From contig JAPDPX010000014.1 in NCBI GenBank assembly GCA_034506255.1, positions 1 to 64,000 of the forward strand: a stretch of 64,000 nt of DNA, in the 5' to 3' direction. Below the pieces are notes generated by a model. That model ran no database searches. It had not been told where the DNA came from and saw nothing but the letters and a program-made list of their open reading frames with translations. Both the position numbers and the translations under genes were made by a program. Below, piece by piece: positions 1 to 9,415 of this stretch; positions within the stretch are counted from its first letter, which is position 1; each line of letters starts with the position of its first letter. Source of the DNA: a candidate division KSB1 bacterium (lineage in GTDB: Bacteria; Zhuqueibacterota; Zhuqueibacteria; Zhuqueibacterales; Zhuqueibacteraceae).

Positions 1-269
1 GTGTGGAGCGTGTCGGGATACACGACAACTTTTTCGAGCTGGGCGGGCATTCGCTGCTGGCGACGCAGTTCATGTCGCGGCTGCGGGACGAGTTTGCAGT
101 CGAAGTGCCCCTGCGCAGCCTGTTTGAAGGCCCGACCGTGGCGGAGCTGGCCAAGGCGGTTGAGCAGGTTCGCAGCAGCGCGCCGGCACAAGCGCCGGCG
201 ATCACGCGCGTGGCGCGCGAGACGAGACGGGTGAAACGCTCGAGCCTGAGCGGTGAGGTTGCCAAGTAG
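1..269 (+). CDS. Nonribosomal peptide synthetase, C-terminal carrier domain (5' partial)
   Basis: The reading frame is open at the left edge (codons start at base 3) and ends at a TAG at 267-269. The visible residues are a peptidyl carrier (thiolation) domain. The motif DNFFELGGHSLL carries the serine that takes the 4'-phosphopantetheine arm, and the usual helical end (LRSLFEGPTVAELAKAV) follows. After about 70 residues the protein ends in a short basic Ala/Arg-rich tail, with no thioesterase, reductase or epimerase. The chain on this carrier is therefore probably passed in trans to the N-terminal condensation domain of the next synthetase, 300 bp downstream on the same strand. LGGHS rather than LGGDS fits a carrier that is not followed by an epimerase. 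Confidence 0.93.
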   Translation, partial: VERVGIHDNFFELGGHSLLATQFMSRLRDEFAVEVPLRSLFEGPTVAELAKAVEQVRSSAPAQAPAITRVARETRRVKRSSLSGEVAK

Positions 270-292
270 AAACAAGACGAACCGCGCCTTTT

Positions 293-378
293 CTCCCACG
301 AAAATGAAGTCCCGAGGAAAAAAATTTGGGTTTTCGTGGGAGGAGTCACGTAGCGCAGACATTCTGTCTGCCGGCAGC
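293..378 (+). repeat. Palindromic interspersed repeat family A, copy 1 (head plus tail)
   Basis: The head at 293-342 has 12-bp perfect inverted ends, CTCCCACGAAAA and TTTTCGTGGGAG, around an AT-rich centre. A tail follows with GTAGCGCAGACATTCTGTCT, which contains a smaller inverted repeat (GCAGACA/TGTCTGC). A second tail copy lies at about 389-419. Related copies are at 441-523, 8454-8536 and 40375-40436, and tail-only copies lie near 8937 and 17219. Confidence 0.85.
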
Positions 379-440
379 CGAGGCGAAACGTAGCGCAGAC
401 ATCTTGTCTGCGGGAGGCAGTACAACAGTAGCAAGTTTTT

Positions 441-523
441 CTCCCACGAAAATGAAGTCCCGCGGAAAAAAATTTGGTTTTCGCGGGAGGAGTCACGTAG
501 CGGAGAGATCCTGTCTGCCGGCA
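441..523 (+). repeat. Palindromic interspersed repeat family A, copy 2
   Basis: This has the same head and tail as copy 1. The right arm is TTTTCGCGGGAG (one change from TTTTCGTGGGAG), and the tail reads GTAGCGGAGAGATCCTGTCT. It ends about 46 bp before the start of the next synthetase gene. Confidence 0.85.
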
Positions 524-569
524 GTGAAAATTTCATCAGTTTGTCAAAAAGGCATTTTGCAGCAAGCGC

Positions 570-3500
570 ATGATCCAATCCGATACCCAACAATCGCCAC
601 CTGATGACGGTCGCGCGATGATCGACGAGGAAGTTTACGTCTTCCCGGTTTCCTTCGCGCAGCAGCGCATGTGGTTTCTCGACCAGTTCGAGCCCAACAG
701 CGCATTCTACAACATTCCCTCGGCCTTCCGGTTGCAGGGCGAACTTGCCATCGCGGCGCTGGCCGCGGCCATTGCCGAAATCGTACAGCGCCACGAAGCG
801 CTGCGCACCACGTTCGCAACCCGCGACGGTCAGCCGGTGCAGGTGATTCATGCCGCACTGGAGATCCCGCTGCGACAAATCGATCTGCGCCATTTGCCGC
901 CGTCAGCGCGGGAAGCCGAAGCGCAAAAACTGGCCAACGCGGAAGCGCAGCAACCCTTCGATCTGCGCCGCGGCCCGCTGCTGCGCACCACGCTGCTCCG
1001 GCTCGCCGAACGGGATTTCATCCTGCTGGTGACCATGCACCACATCGTTTCCGACGGCTGGTCGATGGGCGTGTTCATCCATGAACTGACCACGCTGTAT
1101 CATGCCTTCACGCGCGGCCTGCCCTCGCCGCTGCCCGAGCTGCCGATTCAATACGCCGATTTCGCCGAATGGCAGCGCCAGTGGCTCACCGGCGAGGTGC
1201 TGGAGCGGCAAATTGCCTATTGGAAGAAGCAACTCGGCGGCAGTCTGCCGGTTTTGGAACTGCCCACCGACCGGCCGCGGCCGGCGGTGCAAACCTACCG
1301 CGGCGCCAATGAAGCGGTGAAAATTTCCGCGCGCCTGCTGGCCGATCTCAAGGAGCTCAGCCGGCGCGCCGGCACCACTTTGTTCATGACCCTGCTGGCC
1401 GCCTTCAAAGTGCTGCTGCACCGCTACACCGGCCTCACGGACATTTGCGTGGGCACGCCGGTGGCCAACCGCAACCGCGCAGAAATCGAAAGCCTGATCG
1501 GCGTGTTCATCAACACGCTGGTGCTGCGCAGCGATCTCAGCGGCGATCCCGGCTTTCGCGAGCTGCTGCGCCGCGTGCGCGAAGTGGCCCTCGAGGCCTA
1601 TGCCCATCAGGATGTGCCGTTCGAGACGCTCATCGAAGTCTTGCAGCCGGAGCGCGACACCAGTCACTCCTCGCTGTTTCAGGTGATGTTCATTCTGCAA
1701 AACGCGGCGGTGACGGCGCAGCAACTGCCCGGCTTGACGATCACCCCGGTGGAGGCGGAAACCGGCACTTCGACCTTCGATTTGACCCTGTCACTCGCCG
1801 AGGAGGCGGAGGGCATGGAGGTCGCCGCGGAATACAACACCGATTTGTTCGAGGCGGCGACCATTCGGCGATTGCTGGGCAATTATCTCACGCTGCTGGA
1901 CGGCGTGGTGGCCGATCCCGATCAGCGCCTGTCCCGGCTGCCGCTGCTGTCACCGGCGGAGCGCCGGCAAATTCTGGTCGAGTGGAACGACACGCGCGCC
2001 GATTTTCCGGCACATCGCTGCGTGCATCATCTTTTCGAACGGCAGGTGGAGCTGGCGCCGCAGGCGGTGGCCGTGGCCTGCAACGGGCAATACCTCACGT
2101 ATGATCAGCTCAATCGCCGCGCCAATCAGCTCGCCCATCATCTGCAAAAGCTTGGCGTCGGCCCGGAAGTGCGCGTCGCCATTGCCGCCGAAAAATCACC
2201 GGAGATGATTGTTGCGGTGATGGCGGTGATGAAAGCCGGCGGCGCATACGTCCCGCTCGATCCCTCCTATCCGCAGGAACGACTGGCCTACATGCTCGAG
2301 GATTCCGGCGCGGCGATTTTGCTGACGCAGCACAGGCTGCTGCCGGATTTGCCGCCGTTTCACGGCCGCGTGTTTTGCCTCGACGCCGACTGGCCGCAAC
2401 TCGCCGGCGAAAGCGAAAGCAACCCCGTGAGTGCGGTGCGGCCGGAAAATCTCATCTATGCCATCTACACCTCCGGCTCCACCGGCCGGGCGAAGGGCAC
2501 GCTGCTGGAGCATCGCACGCTGGTGAATCAATATCTCGCGTGGGAAAAATCCTACACCCTGCTCACCGTGGCGCGTTCGCATTTGCAGATGGCGAGCTTC
2601 TCGTTCGATGTCTTTTCCGGCGATTTCGTGCGCGCGCTGTGCTCGGGCGGCAAGCTTGTGCTCTGTCCGCGCGAGGTGATGATGGCCCCCGACCAGCTCT
2701 ACGCGCTGATGCGGCGCGAGCAGGTCAACTGCGCCGAGTTCGTGCCCGCGGTGCTGCGCGGTTTGATCCAGTATCTCGACGAAACCGGCCAGAAGGTCGA
2801 TTTCATGCGGCTGCTGATCGCCGGCTCGGACACGTGGTACGTGAGCGAATACAAAAAATTCCAGCGCTTTTGCGGACCGGACACGCGGTTGATCAATTCC
2901 TTCGGCCTCACCGAGGCCACCATTGACAGCACCTTCTTCGAGACCGGCGGCAAACTCGATCTGCCCGATGAGCGCGTGGTGCCCATCGGCCGGCCGTTCG
3001 CGAATTCCAAAATCTACATTCTCGATGCCAATCTCGAACCGGTGCCGATCGGGGTGGCCGGTGAAATCTGCGTGGGCGGCGCAGGGCTGGCGCGCGGCTA
3101 TCATCACCTGCCGGAGATGACCGCCACCAAATTCGTTCCCGATCCCTTCAGCGGGATTCCCGGCAGCCGCATGTATCGCACCGGCGATCTCGGCCGCTTT
3201 TTGCCGGACGGCAACATCGAGTTCATCGGCCGCATCGATCATCAGGCCAAGATTCGCGGCTATCGCATCGAGCTGGGCGAGATTGAAACCGCGCTGGCAC
3301 AGCATCCCCAGCTCAAGGCGGTGGCGGCGCTGGTGCGCGAGGACAAGCCCGGCGAGAAGCGGCTGGTGGCTTATATCGTTCCTGCGAATGAAACCGTGCC
3401 CGGCCGCAGCGAGCTGCGCAAATTCCTGCTGGAAAAAGTGCCGGAATACATGGTGCCCTCGGATTTCGTCACGCTCGCCGCGCTGCCACTGACGCCCAAC

Positions 3501-6500
3501 GGCAAGGTTGACCGCCGCGCGCTGCCGGCGCCCGACCGCACCCTGTGCCAGCCGGAGGAGGATTTCATTGCGCCGCGCACGCCGGTGGAGGAAATACTGG
3601 CCGGCATTTGGTCGCAGGTCCTGCGTGTCGGGAAAGTCGGCGCTTTCGACAATTTTTTCGATCTCGGCGGCCATTCGCTGCTGGCCACGCAGGTGGTCTC
3701 GCGCGTCCGCGATGTGTTGCGCGTCGAACTGCCGCTGCGCGATATTTTTGAATTCCCCACCCTCGCCGGTTTGGCGGAGAAAATCGAAATCCTCTCGGCG
3801 GCGCAGGGCGTGGAAGCCCCGCCGATTCGACCGGTGCCGCGCACGCCGGAGCTGCCGCTCTCCTTTGCGCAGCAACGCCTGTGGTTCCTCGATCAACTCG
3901 AGCCCAACAGCCCGTTCTACAACATTCCCGAGGCCGTGCGCCTCACCGGCGGCCTCGAGGCCGCCCTCCTCGAAAAAAGTTTGAATGAAATCGTGCGGCG
4001 GCACGAGGTGCTGCGCACCACGTTCGTCACCCTCGACGGCAAGCCCCGGCAGGTGATCGCGCCCGCGCTCACCATTCCCCTGAAGCTGATCGATCTCTCG
4101 CCGCTTCCCGCGGCGGAACGCGAAGCCGAGGCACGGCGATTGGCACGGCACGAGGCGCAGCAGCCGTTCGACCTCAGCACCGGCCCGTTGCTGCGCGCCA
4201 CGTTGTTGCGGCTGCAACCGGACGAGCACGTCATGCTGCTGACGCTGCATCACATCATCTCCGACGACTGGTCCACCAGCGTGCTGATTCAGGAGATGGC
4301 GGTGCTGTACGAAGCCTTTTCCAAGGGCAAGCCTTCGCCGCTGCCCGAGCTGCCGGTTCAGTATGCCGATTTCGCGGCCTGGCAGCGGCAATGGCTGCAG
4401 GGCGAGGTGCTGGCGGCGCAGCTCGATTATTGGAAACGGCAGCTCCATGGCATTCCCGCCCTGCTGGAGTTGCCCACCGACCGGCCGCGGCCGGCAATGC
4501 AGAGTTATCGCGGCGATTATCAAACCTTCTCCCTCTCCGCCGAGCTGTCGGCAAAGATTCGCGCATTGGCACGGCGCGAAGGCGTCACCCATTTCATGAC
4601 GCTGCTGGCGGCATGGCAGGCGTTGCTGGCGCGCTACTCCGGACAGGATGATATATGCGTCGGCACACCCATCGCCAACCGCAATCGCGCCGAGTTGGAG
4701 CCATTGATCGGCTTCTTCGTGAACACGCTGGTGTTGCGCGGCGACCTCTCCGGCGACCCGGGCTTCCGGCTGCTGTTACAGCGCGTGCGCGATGCGGCGC
4801 TCGGCGCTTATGCCCATCAGGATGTGCCCTTTGAAAAAATCGTGGACGCGCTGGCGCCCGAACGCGACATGAGCCACGCGCCGCTGTTTCAGGTGATGTT
4901 CGCCCTGCAAAACACGCCGCTCGCAGCGCAGGGCATCTCCCCCGGTCTGACCCTGAGCCCGTTCGAGGCGCACAGCGGCACCGCCAAATTCGATCTGACC
5001 CTGTTCATGGTCGAGGAGGAGGATCACTTCAGCGGCGCGCTGGAATACAACACCGATCTCTTCGATGCCGCCACCATCAGCCGTTTGCTGGCGCATTTTG
5101 AAAGATTGCTGGACGCCGCCACCGCCGAGCCTGACCGGCCGCTTTCCCGGCTGCCATTGCTCACCGCCGGGGAAGCACAAAAGGTGCTGGTGGAATGGAA
5201 CGGCCGGCGCGATGACCAGCCGCTCGATCGTTGTCTGCATCAACGCTTCGAGCAACAGGCGGCAGAAACGCCGGCAGCGGTGGCGGTGCGGTACAACGGG
5301 GAGCTGCTCAGCTATGACGAGCTCAACCGCCGCGCCAACCGCCTCGCCCGCCATTTGCAAAAATGCGGTGTCGGGCCGGAGGTGCTGGTTGGCCTGTGTC
5401 TCGAACGCTCGCCGGCCATGCTGGTGGCGCTGCTCGCGGTGATGAAGGCGGGCGGCGCCTATGTGCCGCTCGATCCCGCCTATCCGCGCGAGCGTCTGGC
5501 GTTCATGCTGGAGGATTCCCGCGTTGCACTGTTGCTCAGCCAGCGAAAACTTCTGGAGCGGCTGCCTGCTCACGATCTGCCCGTGATCCTGCTGGATGAG
5601 GAGGCACAACAATTCGCCGGTGAAGAGGACAGCAATCTGCCGGTCACGATCACGCCGGACAATCTGGTGTATGTGATCTACACTTCCGGTTCCACCGGCC
5701 GGCCCAAGGGCACGCTCATCACCCACCGCGGTTTGAACAATTATTTGAACTGGTGCCTCGCAGCGTATCCGTTGTCGCAGGGCAGCGGCGCGCTGGTGCA
5801 TTCCCCGCTCGCCTTCGATGCCACCGTCACCGGCTTGTTCAGTCCGCTGTTGGTTGGCAAAACCGTGCAGCTTGTGCCCGAGGGTTTGGAGATCGAGGCG
5901 TTGAGTCGTGTGCTGGAAACGCAGGGTGGGTTCAGCCTGATCAAAATCACCCCGGCGCATCTCGACGTGCTCGGCCAGCAGCTCGGCGCGGAGAGGGCGG
6001 GGAAGGTGACTGCGGCTTTTGTCATCGGCGGTGAAAATCTCACCGCCAAACATATTGCCTTCTGGCGGCGGCATGCCCCGGCCACGCTGTTGTTCAACGA
6101 GTACGGCCCCACTGAGACCGTGGTTGGCTGCGTGGTCTATTGCGTGCCGCCGGACTGGCCGGGCAGTGAAGCGGTGCCGATCGGTCGCGCCATTCCCAAC
6201 ACCCGCGTGTATGTGCTCGATTCCCATCTGCAACCGGTGCCCATTGGCGTGCCCGGCGAGTTGTACATCGGTGGCGCGGGCGTGGCGCGCGGCTATCTCA
6301 ACCGGCCCGATTTGACCGCCGAGCGTTTCGTGCCCGATCCGTTTTGCAGCGAGCCCGGCGCGCGGATGTACAAAACCGGCGATCTCGTGCGCTATCTTGC
6401 CAGCGGTGAAATGGAATATCTCGGCCGCCGCGACGATCAGGTCAAGATTCGCGGCTACCGCATCGAGCTGGGCGAAGTGGAGGCCGTACTCGCCAAACAT

Positions 6501-8438
6501 CCCGGTCTGCGCGAAGCCGCGGTGGTGGCGCACACGGGTGCCGGTGGCGAGCGCCGGCTGGTGGCTTACGTTGTGCCGGCCGGCGAGGCCGCACCGACCG
6601 CGGCGCAGTTGCGCGAGTTTCTCCGCGCCGAACTGCCGGAGTACATGATCCCGGCAAGTTTCATCACCCTTGCTGCGCTGCCGCTCACGCCCAATGGCAA
6701 GGTGGACCGCCGCAGCCTGCCAGCGCCCGGCGAGAACCGGCCGGAGCTGGAGAATGTTTATGTCGCCCCGCGCACGCCCGCGGAACAAACGCTCGCCGCG
6801 ATCTGGCAGCAGGTGTTGGGCGTCAGCCGCGTCGGCGTGCACGACAATTTCTTCGAGCTGGGCGGCGACTCGATTCTCAGCATTCAAGTCATCGCGCGCG
6901 CCAAACAGGCGGGATTGGGCTTGACGCCGCGGCAGCTTTTCGAGCATCCCACCGTGGCGGGGCTGGCGGCGGTGGCCGGCGCGACACGCGCGATGGTCGC
7001 GGAGCAGGGTCCCGTCACCGGCCCGGTGCCGCTCACGCCGATCCAGCACTGGTTCTTCGAACAGAATGTGCCCGAGCCGCATCACTGGAATCAATCGGTT
7101 TTCTTTGCACTCGCGCAACCGCTCGATCCCAGCCGGCTGCGGCAGGTGGTGAGCGCGCTGTTGCAGCATCACGATGCGCTGCGCTTGCGTTTTCAGCGCA
7201 ATGAAAGCGGCTGGCAGCAATACCATGCCGGATTCACCGCGGAAGAGCCGGAGTCATTCGTGATGGTGAATCTCGCTGCGCTGCCCGCGGCGGAACAAAG
7301 CGCCGCGATCACCGCCGAAGCCGCACGTTTGCAGGCCAGTTTGCATCTCGGCGACGGCCCGTTGCTGCGCGTCGCTTATTTCGATTTGGGTGAAACCCGG
7401 CCGGCACGCCTGCTCATCGTTGCCCATCATCTGGTGATGGACGGCGTCTCCTGGCAAATCCTGCTGCAGGATTTTCTGCTGGCCTATCAACAGCTCGGCG
7501 CCGGCCAACCGCCGCAGTTGCCGCCCAAAACGACTTCCTATCAGCAATGGGCGCAACGGCTGGTCGAACATGCGCGCTCGGAAACGGTGCGCGACGAGCT
7601 GGCGTTCTGGCAAAAGCTGTTGGAAAGCCCCACCGCCGCGTTGCCGCTGGATTTTCCCGCCGGCCGCAATACCGAGGCCTCGGCGGCGGAGGTGACCGTG
7701 GCGTTGAGCGAAGAGGAAACCGCAACCTTGCTGCGGGAGGTGCCGGCGGCATATCACACCGAGATCAATGAGGTGTTGCTCACTGCGCTGGCGGCGGCAC
7801 TGGCGGAATGGACCGGCATGCCGCGCGTGCGTCTCGATCTGGAAGGCCATGGCCGCGAAGATCTTTTCCCCGATCTCGAGGTCAGCCGCACGGTGGGCTG
7901 GTTCACCACGATTTATCCCGTGGTGTTGGATCTCACCGCAACAGCCACCACGGTCGAGGCGCTGTCCGCAGTGAGGGATCAGTTGCGTCGCATTCCGCTG
8001 CGCGGCTTTCATTACGGCTTGTTGCGTTACTTGTGCGCGGATGACGAGCAGGCCGCCGGCCTGCGGGCACAACCACCGGCGCCGGTGCTGTTCAACTATC
8101 TCGGGCAGAGGGATCACGAGGGCGGGGGGCCGGCATGGTTCACGGCCGCGCCGGAAGCGCCGGGCGCGGAGCGCAGCCCTGCCGGTTTGCGCACGCACGT
8201 GCTCGAGCTCAACGGCGGCATTCAGGGCGGCCGTTTGGAGATGGAATGGACTTTCAGCACCCATTTGCATCGCCGCGAAACCATCGCGGCGGTGGCGGAA
8301 AATTTCAAGGCGAAGCTGCAGGAGATTATCGCCCGCTGCCGTTCCGCCGGTGACCAGACCGCGGCCTTTGCGGATTTCGGCTGGGATCAGCAGGAACTTG
8401 CCGGCATTTTGCAGGAGATCGACAAGGCGCTGCCGTGA
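570..8438 (+). CDS. Nonribosomal peptide synthetase, two modules (C-A-T-C-A-T-E)
   Basis: A cytoplasmic 2622-residue assembly-line enzyme. Domains in order: C1 (about 20-450, HHIVSDG near 157); A1 (about 480-985, TSGSTGRAKGT near 632, NGKVDRR near 977); T1 (FDLGGHSLL near 1028); C2 (about 1090-1520, motif HHIISDD near 1227, so the usual final Gly is Asp); A2 (about 1550-2050); T2 (FELGGDSIL near 2093, the form typical before an epimerase); and E (about 2149-2610, HHLVMDGVSW, EGHGRED, NYLGQ). Aligned by eye to GrsA, the A1 pocket reads D-V-G-E-L-A-S-I-D-K, close to the ornithine code. A2 reads D-A-T-K-V-G-E-V-G-K, close to the asparagine code. The expected contribution is Orn-like then D-Asn. 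Both C domains resemble the LCL class. No strong Shine-Dalgarno was seen; Met17 at 618 is an alternative start. Confidence 0.95.
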   Translation: MIQSDTQQSPPDDGRAMIDEEVYVFPVSFAQQRMWFLDQFEPNSAFYNIPSAFRLQGELAIAALAAAIAEIVQRHEALRTTFATRDGQPVQVIHAALEIPLRQIDLRHLPPSAREAEAQKLANAEAQQPFDLRRGPLLRTTLLRLAERDFILLVTMHHIVSDGWSMGVFIHELTTLYHAFTRGLPSPLPELPIQYADFAEWQRQWLTGEVLERQIAYWKKQLGGSLPVLELPTDRPRPAVQTYRGANEAVKISARLLADLKELSRRAGTTLFMTLLAAFKVLLHRYTGLTDICVGTPVANRNRAEIESLIGVFINTLVLRSDLSGDPGFRELLRRVREVALEAYAHQDVPFETLIEVLQPERDTSHSSLFQVMFILQNAAVTAQQLPGLTITPVEAETGTSTFDLTLSLAEEAEGMEVAAEYNTDLFEAATIRRLLGNYLTLLDGVVADPDQRLSRLPLLSPAERRQILVEWNDTRADFPAHRCVHHLFERQVELAPQAVAVACNGQYLTYDQLNRRANQLAHHLQKLGVGPEVRVAIAAEKSPEMIVAVMAVMKAGGAYVPLDPSYPQERLAYMLEDSGAAILLTQHRLLPDLPPFHGRVFCLDADWPQLAGESESNPVSAVRPENLIYAIYTSGSTGRAKGTLLEHRTLVNQYLAWEKSYTLLTVARSHLQMASFSFDVFSGDFVRALCSGGKLVLCPREVMMAPDQLYALMRREQVNCAEFVPAVLRGLIQYLDETGQKVDFMRLLIAGSDTWYVSEYKKFQRFCGPDTRLINSFGLTEATIDSTFFETGGKLDLPDERVVPIGRPFANSKIYILDANLEPVPIGVAGEICVGGAGLARGYHHLPEMTATKFVPDPFSGIPGSRMYRTGDLGRFLPDGNIEFIGRIDHQAKIRGYRIELGEIETALAQHPQLKAVAALVREDKPGEKRLVAYIVPANETVPGRSELRKFLLEKVPEYMVPSDFVTLAALPLTPNGKVDRRALPAPDRTLCQPEEDFIAPRTPVEEILAGIWSQVLRVGKVGAFDNFFDLGGHSLLATQVVSRVRDVLRVELPLRDIFEFPTLAGLAEKIEILSAAQGVEAPPIRPVPRTPELPLSFAQQRLWFLDQLEPNSPFYNIPEAVRLTGGLEAALLEKSLNEIVRRHEVLRTTFVTLDGKPRQVIAPALTIPLKLIDLSPLPAAEREAEARRLARHEAQQPFDLSTGPLLRATLLRLQPDEHVMLLTLHHIISDDWSTSVLIQEMAVLYEAFSKGKPSPLPELPVQYADFAAWQRQWLQGEVLAAQLDYWKRQLHGIPALLELPTDRPRPAMQSYRGDYQTFSLSAELSAKIRALARREGVTHFMTLLAAWQALLARYSGQDDICVGTPIANRNRAELEPLIGFFVNTLVLRGDLSGDPGFRLLLQRVRDAALGAYAHQDVPFEKIVDALAPERDMSHAPLFQVMFALQNTPLAAQGISPGLTLSPFEAHSGTAKFDLTLFMVEEEDHFSGALEYNTDLFDAATISRLLAHFERLLDAATAEPDRPLSRLPLLTAGEAQKVLVEWNGRRDDQPLDRCLHQRFEQQAAETPAAVAVRYNGELLSYDELNRRANRLARHLQKCGVGPEVLVGLCLERSPAMLVALLAVMKAGGAYVPLDPAYPRERLAFMLEDSRVALLLSQRKLLERLPAHDLPVILLDEEAQQFAGEEDSNLPVTITPDNLVYVIYTSGSTGRPKGTLITHRGLNNYLNWCLAAYPLSQGSGALVHSPLAFDATVTGLFSPLLVGKTVQLVPEGLEIEALSRVLETQGGFSLIKITPAHLDVLGQQLGAERAGKVTAAFVIGGENLTAKHIAFWRRHAPATLLFNEYGPTETVVGCVVYCVPPDWPGSEAVPIGRAIPNTRVYVLDSHLQPVPIGVPGELYIGGAGVARGYLNRPDLTAERFVPDPFCSEPGARMYKTGDLVRYLASGEMEYLGRRDDQVKIRGYRIELGEVEAVLAKHPGLREAAVVAHTGAGGERRLVAYVVPAGEAAPTAAQLREFLRAELPEYMIPASFITLAALPLTPNGKVDRRSLPAPGENRPELENVYVAPRTPAEQTLAAIWQQVLGVSRVGVHDNFFELGGDSILSIQVIARAKQAGLGLTPRQLFEHPTVAGLAAVAGATRAMVAEQGPVTGPVPLTPIQHWFFEQNVPEPHHWNQSVFFALAQPLDPSRLRQVVSALLQHHDALRLRFQRNESGWQQYHAGFTAEEPESFVMVNLAALPAAEQSAAITAEAARLQASLHLGDGPLLRVAYFDLGETRPARLLIVAHHLVMDGVSWQILLQDFLLAYQQLGAGQPPQLPPKTTSYQQWAQRLVEHARSETVRDELAFWQKLLESPTAALPLDFPAGRNTEASAAEVTVALSEEETATLLREVPAAYHTEINEVLLTALAAALAEWTGMPRVRLDLEGHGREDLFPDLEVSRTVGWFTTIYPVVLDLTATATTVEALSAVRDQLRRIPLRGFHYGLLRYLCADDEQAAGLRAQPPAPVLFNYLGQRDHEGGGPAWFTAAPEAPGAERSPAGLRTHVLELNGGIQGGRLEMEWTFSTHLHRRETIAAVAENFKAKLQEIIARCRSAGDQTAAFADFGWDQQELAGILQEIDKALP

Positions 8439-8453
8439 AGGCGTCGAGTTTTC

Positions 8454-8536
8454 CTCCCACGAAAATGAAGTCCCACGGAAAAATCTTTTGGATTTCGTGG
8501 GAGGAGTTGTGCAGCGCAGACATCCTGTCGGCGGGC
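8454..8536 (+). repeat. Palindromic interspersed repeat family A, copy 3
   Basis: The left arm CTCCCACGAAAA and right arm ATTTCGTGGGAG enclose an AT-rich centre. A tail with GCGCAGACATCCTGTCGGCG follows. It starts 15 bp after the synthetase stop codon, so its hairpin could act in mRNA 3' end formation. Confidence 0.82.
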
Positions 8537-8738
8537 AGGCTGGAAGCTCAATGCTGCTAACTTTTCGAAAAGGCAAGCCAATTGCGGGCAAAACAATTCA
8601 AAAATAATGACAGGAAAATGAATGGCAAAAAATATGTGGGCGGGTTTTCATCAAAAACACTCTTAGTCGCTTGGTAAGAAACTTGAATATCTTTTTGCCA
8701 TACATCTTCCTGTCATGACTTTCTTGAAAAAGTTAGTG

Positions 8739-8924
8739 GCTGAATTTTACATGCTGGCTTGTTGTTGCCCGGGAGAAATGGCGTGTTCCCAAAACTCCGT
8801 CAGGAGTGAACTGTTTGTAGACATGGGCATCTGGCTTGTCTTTAAACTCCGTTAGGAGTGACCTGTAGAATTTCTCATGATCTGGCGCGGTTTTTTTGAG
8901 GAGAACCAAGCAGGTCACTTCTGA
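8739..8924 (+). repeat. Interspersed repeat family B, copy 1
   Basis: A segment of about 185 bp, almost identical to 8984-9165. Shared blocks include TGTTGCCCGGGAGAAATGGC, AACTCCGTCAGGAGTGAACT and CTCCGTTAGGAGTGACCTGT, and then a T-run with GGAGAA. The two CTCCGT(C/T)AGGAG blocks are small palindromes. The ends match parts of a degenerate copy at 40218-40690. Confidence 0.85.
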
Positions 8925-8983
8925 CCACGAAAATACCGTAGCGCAGGCATCCAGCCTGCAGGCCGACAAGATCTCTGTGCTAC

Positions 8984-9165
8984 CTGAATCTGGCATGCGG
9001 GCTTGCTGTTGCCCGGGAGAAATGGCGTGTTCCCAAAACTCCGTCAGGAGTGAACTGTTTGTAGACATGGGCATCTGGCTTGCCTTTAAACTCCGTTAGG
9101 AGTGACCTGTAGAATTTCTCATGATCTGACGCGGCTTTTTAGGAGAATCACGCAGGTCACTCCTG
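8984..9165 (+). repeat. Interspersed repeat family B, copy 2 (direct repeat of 8739-8924)
   Basis: This lies about 245 bp downstream of copy 1 in the same orientation, and most of its length is identical by eye. The following segment at about 9225-9345, including CCCTTGGGTGGTTGGGCGTC and GCGATCAAAGCGGCGTT, recurs with small changes upstream of the histidine kinase gene at 40842. Confidence 0.85.
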
Positions 9166-9415
9166 ACGGCGTTTTGGGAAATGCGATATGCCGCTTCACT
9201 AAAAACAGTTCACTCCTACCGGAGTTGACAGCACGTTCGCCGGCAAAATTTTTATGCACCACCCCTTGGGTGGTTGGGCGTCGCGATCAAAGCGGCGTTG
9301 TTCGCGGAGGGGATCAATCCGGGGGCAAAATTCAGGTTAAAAAGTTAGTGACATTGAACATCCTGCGCTGCGGGAGGCAGTGCAGCATTGCTTTCGCTCT
9401 TTTCTCGCGAGTTTC

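Larger units (their letters stand above)
270..569. other. 300-bp intergenic region made mostly of two palindromic repeat copies
   Basis: This gap between two synthetase genes holds two copies of the CTCCCACGAAAA...TTTTCGTGGGAG palindrome and three copies of a tail of the form GTAGCGCAGACAT-N-TGTCTGC. No gene, convincing promoter or terminator other than the repeat hairpins was seen. The Shine-Dalgarno signal before the gene at 570 is weak. Confidence 0.7.
8439..9415. other. 977-bp repeat-filled gap between the two large synthetase genes
   Basis: No gene was recognised here; open frames are short and unlike proteins. The gap contains one family A repeat (8454-8536), two direct copies of a roughly 180-bp element (8739-8924 and 8984-9165), a family A tail between them (about 8937-8962), and a further segment (about 9225-9345) that recurs near 40680-40800. 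The gap is unusually long for adjacent assembly-line genes and is a likely site for homologous exchange. Confidence 0.75.

Noticed and set aside
293..523. Possible short CRISPR array from the repeated CTCCCACGAAAATGAAGTCC units
   Set aside because: Only two copies are present, the units are palindromic with conserved tails rather than unique spacers, and copies are scattered between genes. No cas genes are present.
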